A stretch of DNA of 64,000 bases from Streptacidiphilus jeojiense (GCF_000719095.1 NZ_JOEH01000011.1:1-64000), one strand, 5' to 3'; positions 24,922 through 33,796 are shown, counted from the stretch's first letter. A program made the numbers and translations. The notes: a model not told the origin generated them from the letters alone.

Positions 24922-27048
24922 TCAGAGCGTGGTCTGGTGGACGCTGCCGTCGACGCCTCGGAACGCGGCCAGCACGGAGCCGTCCGCCCCCGCGGCTGCA
25001 CCCAGCGCCCCGGTGAAGGCACTGCTGACGAAGCCGGCGTGCGGGGTCCAGCCCTGCCATCCCCCGGCGGTGGTGAAGCTGCGCTGCCACAGCGTGTAGT
25101 CGCCGGCCCGGGCGTACAGGTGCACCGTGTCCCCCGAGGCGACCAGGGTGGGGCTGCCACTGATGGTGCCGCCCAGCGAGGTCCAGTCCGACCAGGTGCC
25201 GGAGCTGTCCCGCAGCCGCCACCACACCGCGTCGTCCGGCGTGCGCACGGCCACGTGCAGCTCCCCGGCGGCGTCGACCACGGCCGAGGGCCGCCCGTAG
25301 ATGGGCTGGTCGCCGGGGGCGCCGAGGGACGTCCAGTCCTGCTGGGGTCCGCGCGACCACACGCTGCCGTCGGTGCCGCGGGCGAACAGGGTCCACTGGT
25401 CCGCGCCGGAGAACGCCACCGTCGGCGCGTCGGTCAACGAGCCGCCAAGGTCCTGCCAGCCGCCCCAGTGGCCGTCACTGAGCACCCGACGGTAGGCGTG
25501 GTCGTCGGTACCCCGGACGAAAACGTCGATCCGTCCGCCCGCCGAGCCGTAGGCGGCGGGCTGGCCCAGGAACCGGCCGCCGGTCGGCCCGCCCAGGTCC
25601 GGCCCCGTCGACCAGGCGCCCTGCTGTCCGGTCCGCACCTGCAGCGAGCCGTTCTGACCACGGGTGAAGACGGTGAGCGTGGCGCCGTCGGCCACCAGGG
25701 CGGGGCTGGACGTCGAGGTGCCGGGCAGCTGCGTTCCGGGAGCCGTGTCCGTACCGCTGAGGCGCAGGAACGCGGTGCCGTGCGCGGGCACCTGCACCGT
25801 GTAGGAGCCGGTGAACGCCCCGCGGTCGGCGCGGGCCCGCAGGTCCCGCACCGCGACCTTCCCGGTCAGACCAGCGTCCGCGAAGCTGACGGTGCGCTGC
25901 TGGGGCTGGTCGGAGCGGTTGAGCAGGACCACCGCGCGCTGCCCGGAGCCTTGGAGGACCTTGCTGTAGACGTCTCCGACCGAGTCGGTGGCGACCCGCA
26001 CGCCCTGGATGTCCAGCGGGTCCTGGTCCACCGCGATGATCTCCGGGTTGCGCAGGGTGTCGATCATCGACTGTGGCAGCGTCCGCGGATCGCTGCCCAG
26101 TATCAGCGGCGAGGCCATCTCCGCCCACATCACCAACTGCGTGGTGGACTCCTCCTGCGACAGTTCCAGGCCGCCGCCCGCCAGTTGGCGCATGGGGACG
26201 AGGTAGTCCGGGTCGTTGTAGTGCCCCGGCCCCTGGGCCTCGGGGTGCCAGGCGTTGGCGTCCATGTTGCGCAGGATGTTCGGCCACTCGCCCGCCGTGG
26301 GGGTCCCCCAGGCGATGTCGGTCCCGGTACGCCACGAGTCGGCGGTGGTCGGTCCGTAGACATAGGCGTTGTGGGCGTCCTGCGCCGGGGTGTGCGGCAG
26401 CCCCCAGTCGTCGGTCAGCGGATTGCACAGGTTCAGCAGCATCGGGCGGCCCGACGCGGCGACCGCCGCGCTGAACTGCTTGAACGCGGTCCCCGGATCC
26501 ATCTTCTCAGCGATCCCGCAGAGGAAGTCCACCTTGACCGCGTCGATCTTCCAGTCGGCGAACTGCCTGGCGTCCTGGGCGTAGTGGCCGCCGCTGCCGA
26601 GCCCGCAGTTCTTGCCGTCGTACACGCCGGCGTCGGTGTAGATCCCCGCCCGCAGGCCGCGCCGGTGCAGGTAGTCCACCAGCGCCGGGATCCCGGACGG
26701 GAACCGGGTCGGGTCGGCCACCAACTGGCCGGTGACCGGGTCCCGCGGTGTGTCGGCCTGCCAGCCGCCGTCCAGCCAGACGATGTCGTAGCCGCTGTCC
26801 CGCAGCCCGCTGCTGACCAGGTAGTCGGCAACTCCCTTGACCTGGGCCTCGGTCGGCGCCCCCAGACCGTAGTAGGTGTTCCAGCCCATGTACGGGGTCG
26901 GCGCCAGACCGCTGTCGTAGAACTGCGGCGCGCCCTGGTCGTCCGCAGCGCGAGCCTGCGGCACCCCCAGAGCCACCAGCACAGCGGCACCCAGCAGCGC
27001 CGCCGCCCGCCGCCGCCCCCGCGTCATCCCAGCACGATGCGAAGTCAC
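24922..27048 (-). CDS. Secreted GH27 alpha-galactosidase with C-terminal PLL-like lectin domain
   Basis: About 708 residues from a GTG at 27048 with GGGAGA 6 bases before it. A Sec signal (basic RGRRR then hydrophobic run ending PQARA) gives export. The GH27 barrel starts YMGWNTYYGLGAP; the nucleophile is Asp174 in VKVDFLCG and the acid/base Asp281 in YNDPDYLVP. A beta-sandwich follows to about residue 430. The last 280 residues have Trp-rich repeats of about 45 residues (W-x-DLGG, WTSLG, WTSLGG), as in PLL-type beta-propeller lectins, probably for polysaccharide binding. It would remove terminal alpha-galactose from plant galactomannans or oligosaccharides outside the cell. It is separate from, but probably co-regulated with, the import operon. 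Confidence 0.9.
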   Translation of the reverse strand: MTSHRAGMTRGRRRAAALLGAAVLVALGVPQARAADDQGAPQFYDSGLAPTPYMGWNTYYGLGAPTEAQVKGVADYLVSSGLRDSGYDIVWLDGGWQADTPRDPVTGQLVADPTRFPSGIPALVDYLHRRGLRAGIYTDAGVYDGKNCGLGSGGHYAQDARQFADWKIDAVKVDFLCGIAEKMDPGTAFKQFSAAVAASGRPMLLNLCNPLTDDWGLPHTPAQDAHNAYVYGPTTADSWRTGTDIAWGTPTAGEWPNILRNMDANAWHPEAQGPGHYNDPDYLVPMRQLAGGGLELSQEESTTQLVMWAEMASPLILGSDPRTLPQSMIDTLRNPEIIAVDQDPLDIQGVRVATDSVGDVYSKVLQGSGQRAVVLLNRSDQPQQRTVSFADAGLTGKVAVRDLRARADRGAFTGSYTVQVPAHGTAFLRLSGTDTAPGTQLPGTSTSSPALVADGATLTVFTRGQNGSLQVRTGQQGAWSTGPDLGGPTGGRFLGQPAAYGSAGGRIDVFVRGTDDHAYRRVLSDGHWGGWQDLGGSLTDAPTVAFSGADQWTLFARGTDGSVWSRGPQQDWTSLGAPGDQPIYGRPSAVVDAAGELHVAVRTPDDAVWWRLRDSSGTWSDWTSLGGTISGSPTLVASGDTVHLYARAGDYTLWQRSFTTAGGWQGWTPHAGFVSSAFTGALGAAAGADGSVLAAFRGVDGSVHQTTL

Positions 27049-27146
27049 GTACGTCTCCCGTGAGTTGAGGCCTCTCGACACCGCATCCACGCCGGACATC
27101 GGCGGCGGCGTCACGGCGAAGACTGTGGCTGGGCCCACTCAGGGCT

Positions 27147-27168
27147 GTCAATATTTATTGCTAATTAA
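27147..27168 (-). promoter_or_regulatory. AT-rich operator/-35 element of the GH27 gene
   Basis: Second copy (18 of 22 identical) of the element upstream of the sugar-binding lipoprotein gene. Read towards the GH27 gene on the minus strand it finishes with TTGACA, a good -35 hexamer, about 100 bases before the GTG start. The region from 27139 to 27202 holds no gene. Confidence 0.55.
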
Positions 27169-27202
27169 CTTAAATTCGGAGCGTGACCGTCCTCGGCACC
27201 CG

Positions 27203-29077
27203 TCAGATCTCGGCTCCCGGGCGTTCGAACTGCGCGCGGTACAGCTCCTCGTACCGGCCGCCCGCGACCAGTAGTTCCTCGTGCGTGCCGCGTTCGACGA
27301 CGGTGCCCGCCTCGATGACCAGGATCTGGTCGGCGGCGCGGATGGTGGACAGGCGGTGCGCGATGACCACCGCGGTGCGGCCCTCCAGGGCCTCGGCGAG
27401 CGCCTCCTGGACAGCCACCTCCGAGGTGGAGTCCAGGTGGGCGGTGGCCTCGTCCAGGATCACCACGCGCTGACGGGCCAGCAGCAGGCGGGCGATGGTC
27501 AGCCGTTGGCGTTCGCCGCCGGACAGGCGGTAGCCGCGCTCCCCCACCACCGTGTCCAGGCCGTCGGGCAGCGAGGCGACCAGGCCGTCCAGCCGGGAAC
27601 GGCGCAGCGCGTCCCACAGTTCGTCCTCGGTGGCCCCGGGCCTGGCCAGCAGGAGATTGGCGCGGACGGACTCGTGGAAGAGGTGGCCGTCCTGGGTGAC
27701 CATGCCGATAGAGGCGCGGATCGAGTCCTGGGTGAGATCGCGTACGTCGACGCCGCCCAGGCGCACCGCGCCCTCGTCCGTGTCGTACAGCCGCGGCAGC
27801 AGTTGCGCGATGGTGGACTTCCCGGCGCCGGAGGATCCGACCAGCGCGACCATCTCGCCGGGCTCGGCGCGGAAGGAGACGCCGTGCAGCACCTCGGTGC
27901 CGCCGCGGGTGTCCAGACTGGCGACCTCTTCGAGGGAGGCCAGGGAGACCTTGTCGGCGGGCGGGTAGCCGAAGCGGACCGCGTCGAACTCCACGGAGAC
28001 CGGGCCCTCGGGGACCCGGCGGGCGTCCGGCTTCTCGTCGATCAGCGGCTCCAGGTCGAGCACCTCGAAGACCCGCTCGAAGCTGACCAGGGCGCTCATG
28101 GCCTCGACCCGGGCACCGGCCAGCGAGGTCAGCGGAGCGTACAGGCGGGTGAGCAGCAGGGCCAGGGAGACGACGGCGCCGGGTTGCAGCTCTCCGCGGA
28201 TGGCGTAGAAGCCGCCGAGGCCGTAGACCAGCGCCAGCGCCAGGGCGGAGACCAGGGTCAGCGCCGTGATGAACACGGACTGCGCCATGGCCGTGCGCAC
28301 GCCGATGTCGCGCACCCGACGGGCCCGCGCGGCGAACTCGGCGGACTCGTCGGCGGGCCGGCCGAAGAGCTTGACCAGGGTCGCGCCGGGCGCGGAGAAG
28401 CGCTCGGTCATCCGGGTGCCCATGGCCGCGTTGTGCTCGGCCGCCTCGCGCTGCAGTCGTGCCATCCGGGCACCGGTGCGGCGGGCGGGGACGACGAACA
28501 TCGGCAGCAGCACCAGGGCGAGCAGGGTGATCTGCCAGGAGATGGTGAGCATCACGGCGAGGGTCAGCAGCAGCGTCACGACATTGCTGACCACACCGGA
28601 GAGGGTGTTGCTGAAGGCGCGCTGCGCGCCGATGACGTCGTTGTTGAGGCGGCTGACCAGCGCGCCGGTGCGGGTGCGGGTGAAGAAGGCCACCGGCATG
28701 CGCTGGACGTGGTCGAAGACGGCGGTGCGCAGGTCCAGGATCAGCCCTTCGCCCAGGCTCGCCGACAGCCAGCGGTTCAGCAGCCCGAGCGCGGCGTCCG
28801 CGAGGGCGATCGCGGCGATGAGCAGCGCAAGGCGGATCACGGTGCCGGTGTCCTTGCCGTTCACGATCGCGTCGACGACTCGGCCGGCGAGGACGGGGGT
28901 GGCGACGGCCAGCAGCGCGGTCGCCACGCTGAGCACCAGGAACTGGATGATCTGCCGGCGGTGCGGGCGGGCGAAGGCCCCGATGCGCTTCACGGTGGCC
29001 CGGGTGAGGGGACGGCGCTCCTGCTGCGCGCTCATCACGCTGTGCAGCTGCATCCAGGCTGTGGATTCCATGCTCAT
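27203..29077 (-). CDS. ABC exporter, fused membrane and ATPase domains
   Basis: 624 residues. The N-terminal part (about 40-330) has six transmembrane helices of the type I exporter fold. The C-terminal ATPase has Walker A in GSSGAGKST, signature LSGGERQR, Walker B with VVILDEATAHLD, and the switch His in VIAHRL. As a half-transporter it acts as a homodimer or with a partner; none is adjacent. Substrate cannot be deduced; members of this group export drugs, lipids or peptides. Two starts are possible (MSMEST or the Met at residue 15, MSAQQERR); the first is kept because no better ribosome-binding site favours the second. Confidence 0.9.
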   Translation of the reverse strand: MSMESTAWMQLHSVMSAQQERRPLTRATVKRIGAFARPHRRQIIQFLVLSVATALLAVATPVLAGRVVDAIVNGKDTGTVIRLALLIAAIALADAALGLLNRWLSASLGEGLILDLRTAVFDHVQRMPVAFFTRTRTGALVSRLNNDVIGAQRAFSNTLSGVVSNVVTLLLTLAVMLTISWQITLLALVLLPMFVVPARRTGARMARLQREAAEHNAAMGTRMTERFSAPGATLVKLFGRPADESAEFAARARRVRDIGVRTAMAQSVFITALTLVSALALALVYGLGGFYAIRGELQPGAVVSLALLLTRLYAPLTSLAGARVEAMSALVSFERVFEVLDLEPLIDEKPDARRVPEGPVSVEFDAVRFGYPPADKVSLASLEEVASLDTRGGTEVLHGVSFRAEPGEMVALVGSSGAGKSTIAQLLPRLYDTDEGAVRLGGVDVRDLTQDSIRASIGMVTQDGHLFHESVRANLLLARPGATEDELWDALRRSRLDGLVASLPDGLDTVVGERGYRLSGGERQRLTIARLLLARQRVVILDEATAHLDSTSEVAVQEALAEALEGRTAVVIAHRLSTIRAADQILVIEAGTVVERGTHEELLVAGGRYEELYRAQFERPGAEI

Positions 29078-29145
29078 GGAAGAGACTGTCCCACGTGGCG
29101 CTTCCGCTACGTGCGGCCCCGAAGCAGCAGGTTCCGCCGGAAGGC

Positions 29146-29184
29146 GCCGGGCAGGCGCGGATCCCCCGGCCGCGCCTGCCCGGC
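29146..29184 (-). terminator. Strong hairpin terminator
   Basis: A perfect 15-base inverted repeat (arms 29146-29160 and 29170-29184, GCCGGGCAGGCGCGG and its complement) with a 9-base loop. It begins 5 bases past the stop of the I36-inhibitor-like gene in the direction of its transcription and before the ABC exporter gene. No U-tract, as is usual in streptomycetes. Confidence 0.75.
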
Positions 29185-29189
29185 TCCCG

Positions 29190-29909
29190 TCAGTGGTTGC
29201 AGGCGTCGGCGTACCAGACGGGCGCCCAGTTGTAGTCGCTGTTGTAGGTCAGCGCAGGCACCGTGTAGATCACGCTGCGGCTGCTGTTGAGGAGGAAGGC
29301 CTGCGTCCCGGGGGTCTGGTTGTTGACCCACGATCCGTAGGTGTTCCAGCCCGAGCCCGGCAGTTCCTGGTCCTCGTTGCAGGTGCTGACGTTGAACTGC
29401 TCACCGGCCCCCCACTGTCCCTGCCACATGCAGAGGTAGTAGTAGGAGCAGCTGGCGCCGGGCCCGTCGGCCGGGTTGCCGTTCTTGAACCAGGTGAAGG
29501 GGACACCCACGTCACCCAGCGAACCGGTGTCCGCAGGGCTCACCGTGGCGGCGGCGAGCCTGGTCGTGCCGGTGGTCGCCGGTGCGAAGCCGAGGTTGAC
29601 AGCACCGGGCAGTACCCGCGCGTAGGTCTGACCCGGCAGCGGCAGCAGGACCGAATCGCCGTGCGGCAGCGCGATCTCGTTCGCCGCGACCTGCTTGGCA
29701 CCGGCGTACTGGTGCACGATCTGGTCGACGCGCTTCTGGAGTTCGGCGGACTGAGCAGTGTTCAGGCCGGCCGCCTTGACCTGCGCGGCGAAGGGGGCGG
29801 CGGCATGGGGCGCCTTCCCTGGCGCGGCAGCCGCCGTACTGACGCCCGCCATGGCGATGGCCGCAGCCACTGCCATGACCCCGGCAACCTTGAGGCTGGG
29901 AAACGTCAT
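29190..29909 (-). CDS. Secreted protein with peptidase-inhibitor I36-like domain
   Basis: 239 residues. Cleavable Sec signal (MTFPSLKVAGVMAVAAAIAM region ending in AAAAPG) and a Pro/Ala-rich propeptide-like segment to about residue 100. The C-terminal 100 residues contain four cysteines in SCSYYYLCMWQG ... STCNED ... DACNH, matching the look of the beta/gamma-crystallin-like inhibitor family I36 (SMPI type). Such proteins inhibit metallo- or other secreted proteinases. Whether this one inhibits anything is not shown by sequence. Lies 73 bases after the peptidoglycan-binding-like gene on the same strand and ends at a strong hairpin. Confidence 0.7.
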   Translation of the reverse strand: MTFPSLKVAGVMAVAAAIAMAGVSTAAAAPGKAPHAAAPFAAQVKAAGLNTAQSAELQKRVDQIVHQYAGAKQVAANEIALPHGDSVLLPLPGQTYARVLPGAVNLGFAPATTGTTRLAAATVSPADTGSLGDVGVPFTWFKNGNPADGPGASCSYYYLCMWQGQWGAGEQFNVSTCNEDQELPGSGWNTYGSWVNNQTPGTQAFLLNSSRSVIYTVPALTYNSDYNWAPVWYADACNH

Positions 29910-29982
29910 GAATGAGTCCTCTCTCGATGGATCGATCCTGCTCGGACGCGGTCCTCGCCCGTCGGTACCGCCGAACGCCCGG

Positions 29983-30378
29983 TCACTGCCCGACGTGGCT
30001 GTCCCAGGTGTCGAGGTCGGTCCTGGTCTGCGGTCCGGCGACGCCGTCCACGGAAAGGCTGGGGTAGGGCAGCCCGGTGTAGTTGTCGTCGACGTACTGC
30101 TGGAACGCGATCACGGCTGCTTCGGTCTTGGGGCCGAAGCTTCCGTCGACAGCGACCGTGGGGGTGACCTGGGACTTGTTGAGTTGCTCCTGGAGGTAGG
30201 CGACGCAGCCGTCGCCCTCGCCTTCGTGCAGGTTCTGGGTCGGGCAGGCAGAGCTCCAGTAGTTGATGGGGGTGACCGCGTACGCGGTGCCCGTGAGGCC
30301 GAACACGGCGCTGCCGAGCATGCCGAGAGCCAAGGTGCCCTGAACCAGGTGTCGTTGCAGCAGGTGCCGAGTGGGCAT
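29983..30378 (-). CDS. Secreted peptidoglycan-binding-like protein
   Basis: 131 residues. A Sec signal (hydrophobic run to about residue 33, ending GTAYA) precedes a single PG_binding_1-like three-helix domain: CVAYLQEQLN, then VDGSFGPKTEAAVIAFQQY and VDGVAGPQTRTDLDTW. This fold binds peptidoglycan and normally sits beside a hydrolase domain, but here it stands alone. Two cysteines near residues 45 and 58 may pair. Probably co-transcribed with the I36-like gene downstream. Confidence 0.8.
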   Translation of the reverse strand: MPTRHLLQRHLVQGTLALGMLGSAVFGLTGTAYAVTPINYWSSACPTQNLHEGEGDGCVAYLQEQLNKSQVTPTVAVDGSFGPKTEAAVIAFQQYVDDNYTGLPYPSLSVDGVAGPQTRTDLDTWDSHVGQ

Positions 30379-30624
30379 GGGGGCTCTCCTTCGTGTCAGC
30401 GGGATCGGCGGTCAGACTGTCGCGTCGGCGGCTGCGGGAGCCACAGTGCCCGGGCAAGTGACGAGATCTTGGGACAGGGGTGGCCCTGACCTGCGGAGAT
30501 GAGCGGGACATGACGGTGGGACGGGACGCCCGGCACTGGCCTGAGCGAATCCGAGGGTCCGGACCCGGCCGCGCCGACAGGCACATGTCGCGTGTCCCGA
30601 CCCGGGCCGCTCGGGTTACGGGCC

Positions 30625-30638
30625 TAGGGTCGGACCCG
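30625..30638 (+). promoter_or_regulatory. Probable promoter for a leaderless transcript
   Basis: TAGGGT at 30625-30630 is a good -10 hexamer exactly 7 bases before the GTG start of the next gene, and there is no ribosome-binding site between them. This is the geometry of leaderless mRNAs, common in actinomycetes. No clear -35 is visible. Confidence 0.45.
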
Positions 30639-31660
30639 TGCCGTTCGATCCTTCGCGCCGGAGCGTGCTGCAGTTGGCTGCCGGCGCCGCCGTACTCGCT
30701 ACGACCGGTGCGGCCGCGTCGACCGGCGCGTCGCCCCGCCGGACCGGTCCGGGAAGTCGGATCATCGCCGCCGACCAGGTGTCGAGGCGGGCACTGCTGC
30801 TGGACCCCGCCCAGGCGACGACCCGCGCGGTACCCGCCCCGCTGTGGTCCTGGGCACCCGGCGACGCTCCCGGCAACGCGCTGGCCGACCTGGCGCCGGA
30901 GCGGACCTGGCGGAACGTCAGCGAGGCCAAGTGGTCCACCGCTCCGGGCCGGGCCACCGTCCTGACCTGCGCCTCGGAGGGTCTTGCCGCCGCTGTCGGC
31001 GTCTCCGACGGGCAGGTGTACTGGGCCGCCGCGATCCCCGGCGCCAACCTGCACTCCCTGGAGTGGCTCCCCGGCGGCGACATCGCCGTGGCCGCCAGCA
31101 CCGCCGGCTGGGTGCGCCGCTACGCCGCCTCCCTCGGCCCCCGCTCGACCGTCTGCTCCCAGTACCCGCTGCCCGGCGCGCACGGACTGCACTGGGACGC
31201 GACGACGGGCCTGCTGTGGGCGCTGGGGGACGATCTGCTGGTCGCCCTGGCCGTGGACGGTCCGGACGGTCCGGACGGTCCCCGGCTCACCGAGGCGGCC
31301 CGCTACCGGCTGCCGGACCACGGCGGGCACGACCTGGCCGCGGTCGCCGCCGACAGCGACCGGCTCTGGGTCACCACCAACGCCCACGTCCACCAGTTCT
31401 CGCTCGGCACCCGCAGCTTCCTGCCCGGTACCGTGTCGGCCGAGGTGGACCGGTCGCAGGTCAAGAGCATCGGCGACGACCCGGCGACCGGGCAGATCCT
31501 GCTGGTGTCGCCCCGGGCTGCCACGCCGCAGTCCGACAACCCCTGTGCCTGGTGCACCTCCACCATCGAACTCCTCGCCCCCACCGGCGAGGCGACCCTT
31601 CCCGGTTCCGGCCTCTACAAGGCCCGCTGGGCGGGCCGGTGGCCGGGCGTCACACCATGA
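30638..31660 (+). CDS. Tat-exported beta-propeller-like protein (DUF6528-like)
   Basis: 340 residues. Twin-arginine signal RRSVLQLAAGAAVLA near residue 7-21, then a domain made of repeated beta strands (WSWAPGD, VYWAAAIPGANLHSLEWLPGGDIAVAAS, HGLHWDATTGLLWALGDD, DLAAVAADSDRLWVTTN), which reads as a six-bladed propeller. Resembles the DUF6528 family; function unknown. A tandem 9-base repeat encodes DGPDGPDGP around residue 208-216. GTG start, apparently leaderless. The last 11 bases overlap the convergent membrane-protein gene. Confidence 0.75.
   Translation: MPFDPSRRSVLQLAAGAAVLATTGAAASTGASPRRTGPGSRIIAADQVSRRALLLDPAQATTRAVPAPLWSWAPGDAPGNALADLAPERTWRNVSEAKWSTAPGRATVLTCASEGLAAAVGVSDGQVYWAAAIPGANLHSLEWLPGGDIAVAASTAGWVRRYAASLGPRSTVCSQYPLPGAHGLHWDATTGLLWALGDDLLVALAVDGPDGPDGPRLTEAARYRLPDHGGHDLAAVAADSDRLWVTTNAHVHQFSLGTRSFLPGTVSAEVDRSQVKSIGDDPATGQILLVSPRAATPQSDNPCAWCTSTIELLAPTGEATLPGSGLYKARWAGRWPGVTP
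31256..31281 (+). repeat. Three-copy 9-base tandem repeat GACGGTCCG
   Basis: Nearly three perfect copies of GACGGTCCG inside the propeller-like gene, in frame, encoding three Gly-Pro-Asp units in a loop. Copy number changes would keep the reading frame, so it may vary between strains. Confidence 0.7.
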
Positions 31661-32510
31661 CCGCCCCCACGACCAGCGCCGCGACGCCGATGAGCAGGGC
31701 CACCACGCCCCAGGCCAGGTCCGAGGTCCGGGAACGGTGTTCGGCCGCGAGGTCCGCGGTGAAGACGGCCGGGTCGGCGGGCGAGTAGTGGATGGTGACG
31801 TCCCGTCCGTAGGAGCCGGCGGGGTCGGGCAGCCCTGACGAGCAGTAGGCGGTGACGGCCGTGCCCTCGTGGGTGGTGAAGGCGACGACCGGGGTGTCAC
31901 TGGTGGTCGTGTGGCCGTCCTCGTCGGTGCGGACGTCCCTGAGCACCGCGACGACCCGGCCCGGGACACCGCCCGAAGAGCTCAGCGTGTCGATGCGGCG
32001 GCTCAACTCGCTTGCGTTCTGCGGCAGGTAGCACACCCCGCAGAGGGTCCACGGCCCGCCGAAGCCGAGCAGCGCCCAGGGCCAGCCCCAGTCGACCGCG
32101 GCGAGGGCGACCAGCCCGGCGTAGACCAGGAAGACCGCGCAGTTCGGCCCGCCGAGTCCGCGCCGGCCTGCCTGGAGGTCGCCGGTGAACTTGAAGGCGT
32201 GCGGCCTGCCGGGCGGATAGCGGATGCCGATCTCCCGGCCGGTCCAGGCCGTGCTGACCCGGTCGCCGTGCTCACCGTCGTTGGTCACGGTGAACTCCTG
32301 CCCGGTGGAAGGGTCCTGGAAGGAGACGACCACCGGTATCCCGTCCGACCCGGAGCTGCCGTGCCGGGGTTCGCGCACCCGCTCGATCCGTCCCGTGACC
32401 CTGACCGCCCGCTGGGCCCGGGTCACCCCGGCCAGCGACCGCCCGTACCCCAGCAGCGCCAGGGCGCCGAACACCGCACACCACAGCGCCAGACAGCCGT
32501 GCCAGCCCAT
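31650..32510 (-). CDS. DUF3592-domain membrane protein
   Basis: 286 residues from an ATG at 32510 with AAGGAAG 6 bases upstream (the open frame extends 15 codons further, without support). One N-terminal helix (LALWCAVFGALALLGY), then a DUF3592-type beta domain (VRVTGRIERV ... VVSFQDPSTGQEFTV ... IGIRYPPGRP), two more helices near 130-165, a second copy of the beta domain (GRVVAVLRDVRTDEDG ... TIHYSPADPAVF), and a final helix. A duplicated SH3-like domain alternating with membrane helices is typical of the family. Function unknown. A related-looking membrane protein follows upstream at 32569. Confidence 0.75.
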   Translation of the reverse strand: MGWHGCLALWCAVFGALALLGYGRSLAGVTRAQRAVRVTGRIERVREPRHGSSGSDGIPVVVSFQDPSTGQEFTVTNDGEHGDRVSTAWTGREIGIRYPPGRPHAFKFTGDLQAGRRGLGGPNCAVFLVYAGLVALAAVDWGWPWALLGFGGPWTLCGVCYLPQNASELSRRIDTLSSSGGVPGRVVAVLRDVRTDEDGHTTTSDTPVVAFTTHEGTAVTAYCSSGLPDPAGSYGRDVTIHYSPADPAVFTADLAAEHRSRTSDLAWGVVALLIGVAALVVGAVMV

Positions 32511-32568
32511 GCGTCTTCCTTCTGCCCTTCCTGGGGGACGGTTTTCACCGAGCACACTGCCTTCGCGG

Positions 32569-33690
32569 TCAGCCCACCGGGCTGCGCCGCACCACCCTGC
32601 CCTGTCCGTCCGCCTCCAGCGAGGCCGAGCCCCCGGGTCCGGTCACCCCGATCCGGATGGTGAGCGAGCCGGTGAGGCGGTCGACGCTGAGCTGCCAGGT
32701 CTGCGGGGAGTGCACGCCGAGGGTGGTGACCGCCTCCTGGACCAGGGCCGGGAAGCGCTCGTACGGCAGCGAGCCCGGGTCGAACTGCAGGGCCTGCGTG
32801 CCGGTGGGGGTGGGGGTGAACACGATCGACAGCAGCCGGTCCTGCACCACGACGGTGAGTGCCTGGCGGGTGCCCCTGCCCTTGGTGAGCGAGTCGACGG
32901 CCCGGCGCAGCTCGCCTTGGTCCAGGAACGACTGGCCCGGACCGAGGGTGACCGTGCCGCTCGCCGATGTCTCCACCGTGCTGGACCAGGTGGAGGAGAC
33001 CGACACCGAGGGCTGCGCGGCCGAGGGCGGCAGTGCGGCGGTGTCCTGTGCGAACAGGTCCGCGCGGAACAGCAGGACCACGGCGGCCGCGCCGAGCAGC
33101 AGTCCGACCAGTGCGACCAGGCCGAAGGAGCAGCCCTCCTGGGATTCGCGCGCCACCGCCGGCCCGGGCACCGTGTCGAGCCGGGCCCCGGCCACCCGGT
33201 CCTCCCACTCCGGCGTCGGCCGTTTCACGATCCTGGCCCGCCACGGCCGGTCCGGCGGGTACTGGACCACCAGGACGCCGCGCGGGCGGTAGTCGGGCAG
33301 GTCGACGCGGTTGATGGCCTGGGTGATCTCGACGCGGAAGCCCGGCGCGTCGTCCGGCACCACGGAGAGGTCGAACCGCACCGGCACGTCGCTCGGCTCA
33401 CCGGTGGTGGCGTCCATGCTCTCGATCATCGCGAGGGCCGTGCGGGGCGCGACCGCGGCCTCCCGGTCGCGCTGCCTTCTGACCCCGAGGAAGCAGAGCA
33501 GCCCGTAGCCGGCGGCCAGGCCCGACCCGGTGCCGAAGAGCGGTCCGCTGTTGACGACCGCGCCCACCACCAGGGCGGCCAGCGAGGTGCCGATCACGCC
33601 CCCCGTCACGAGTCCCCGGGCGAGGGTGAGGGAGGTGCCCGGCCTCGGCTGGATGCCGGGCTTGGGCGGGGTGCCCGTGGTGATCGTCAT
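32569..33690 (-). CDS. Membrane protein of unknown function
   Basis: 373 residues from the ATG at 33690. Two N-terminal helices (about 25-65), a soluble domain with the strand LVVQYPPDRPWRARIV, a third helix near 180-200 (FGLVALVGLLLGAAAVVLLF), then a Ser/Thr-rich stretch and an exposed C-terminal domain ending in LTIRIGVTGPGGSASLEADGQGRVVR. The PPxRPxxA pattern also occurs in its DUF3592 neighbour, suggesting shared ancestry or function. It is upstream of that gene on the same strand, with a 58-base gap. The reading frame runs further upstream, antisense to the phosphatase gene, and is rejected. Confidence 0.65.
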   Translation of the reverse strand: MTITTGTPPKPGIQPRPGTSLTLARGLVTGGVIGTSLAALVVGAVVNSGPLFGTGSGLAAGYGLLCFLGVRRQRDREAAVAPRTALAMIESMDATTGEPSDVPVRFDLSVVPDDAPGFRVEITQAINRVDLPDYRPRGVLVVQYPPDRPWRARIVKRPTPEWEDRVAGARLDTVPGPAVARESQEGCSFGLVALVGLLLGAAAVVLLFRADLFAQDTAALPPSAAQPSVSVSSTWSSTVETSASGTVTLGPGQSFLDQGELRRAVDSLTKGRGTRQALTVVVQDRLLSIVFTPTPTGTQALQFDPGSLPYERFPALVQEAVTTLGVHSPQTWQLSVDRLTGSLTIRIGVTGPGGSASLEADGQGRVVRRSPVG

Positions 33691-33796
33691 ACCGGCGATT
33701 GTGCCGGGCCGGGGTGACCGGCGGACGCACTTCCGCGGAACCGCCCGGGACGGTTTCACCCCGCTCCCGGTCCACTGCGCAAAGTAGACTAATCTC

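Noticed and set aside
27281..29290. A 669-codon plus-strand open frame opposite the ABC exporter
   Set aside because: Walker A, signature and Walker B lie on the minus strand; the plus-strand translation is low-complexity Gly, Gln and Asp.
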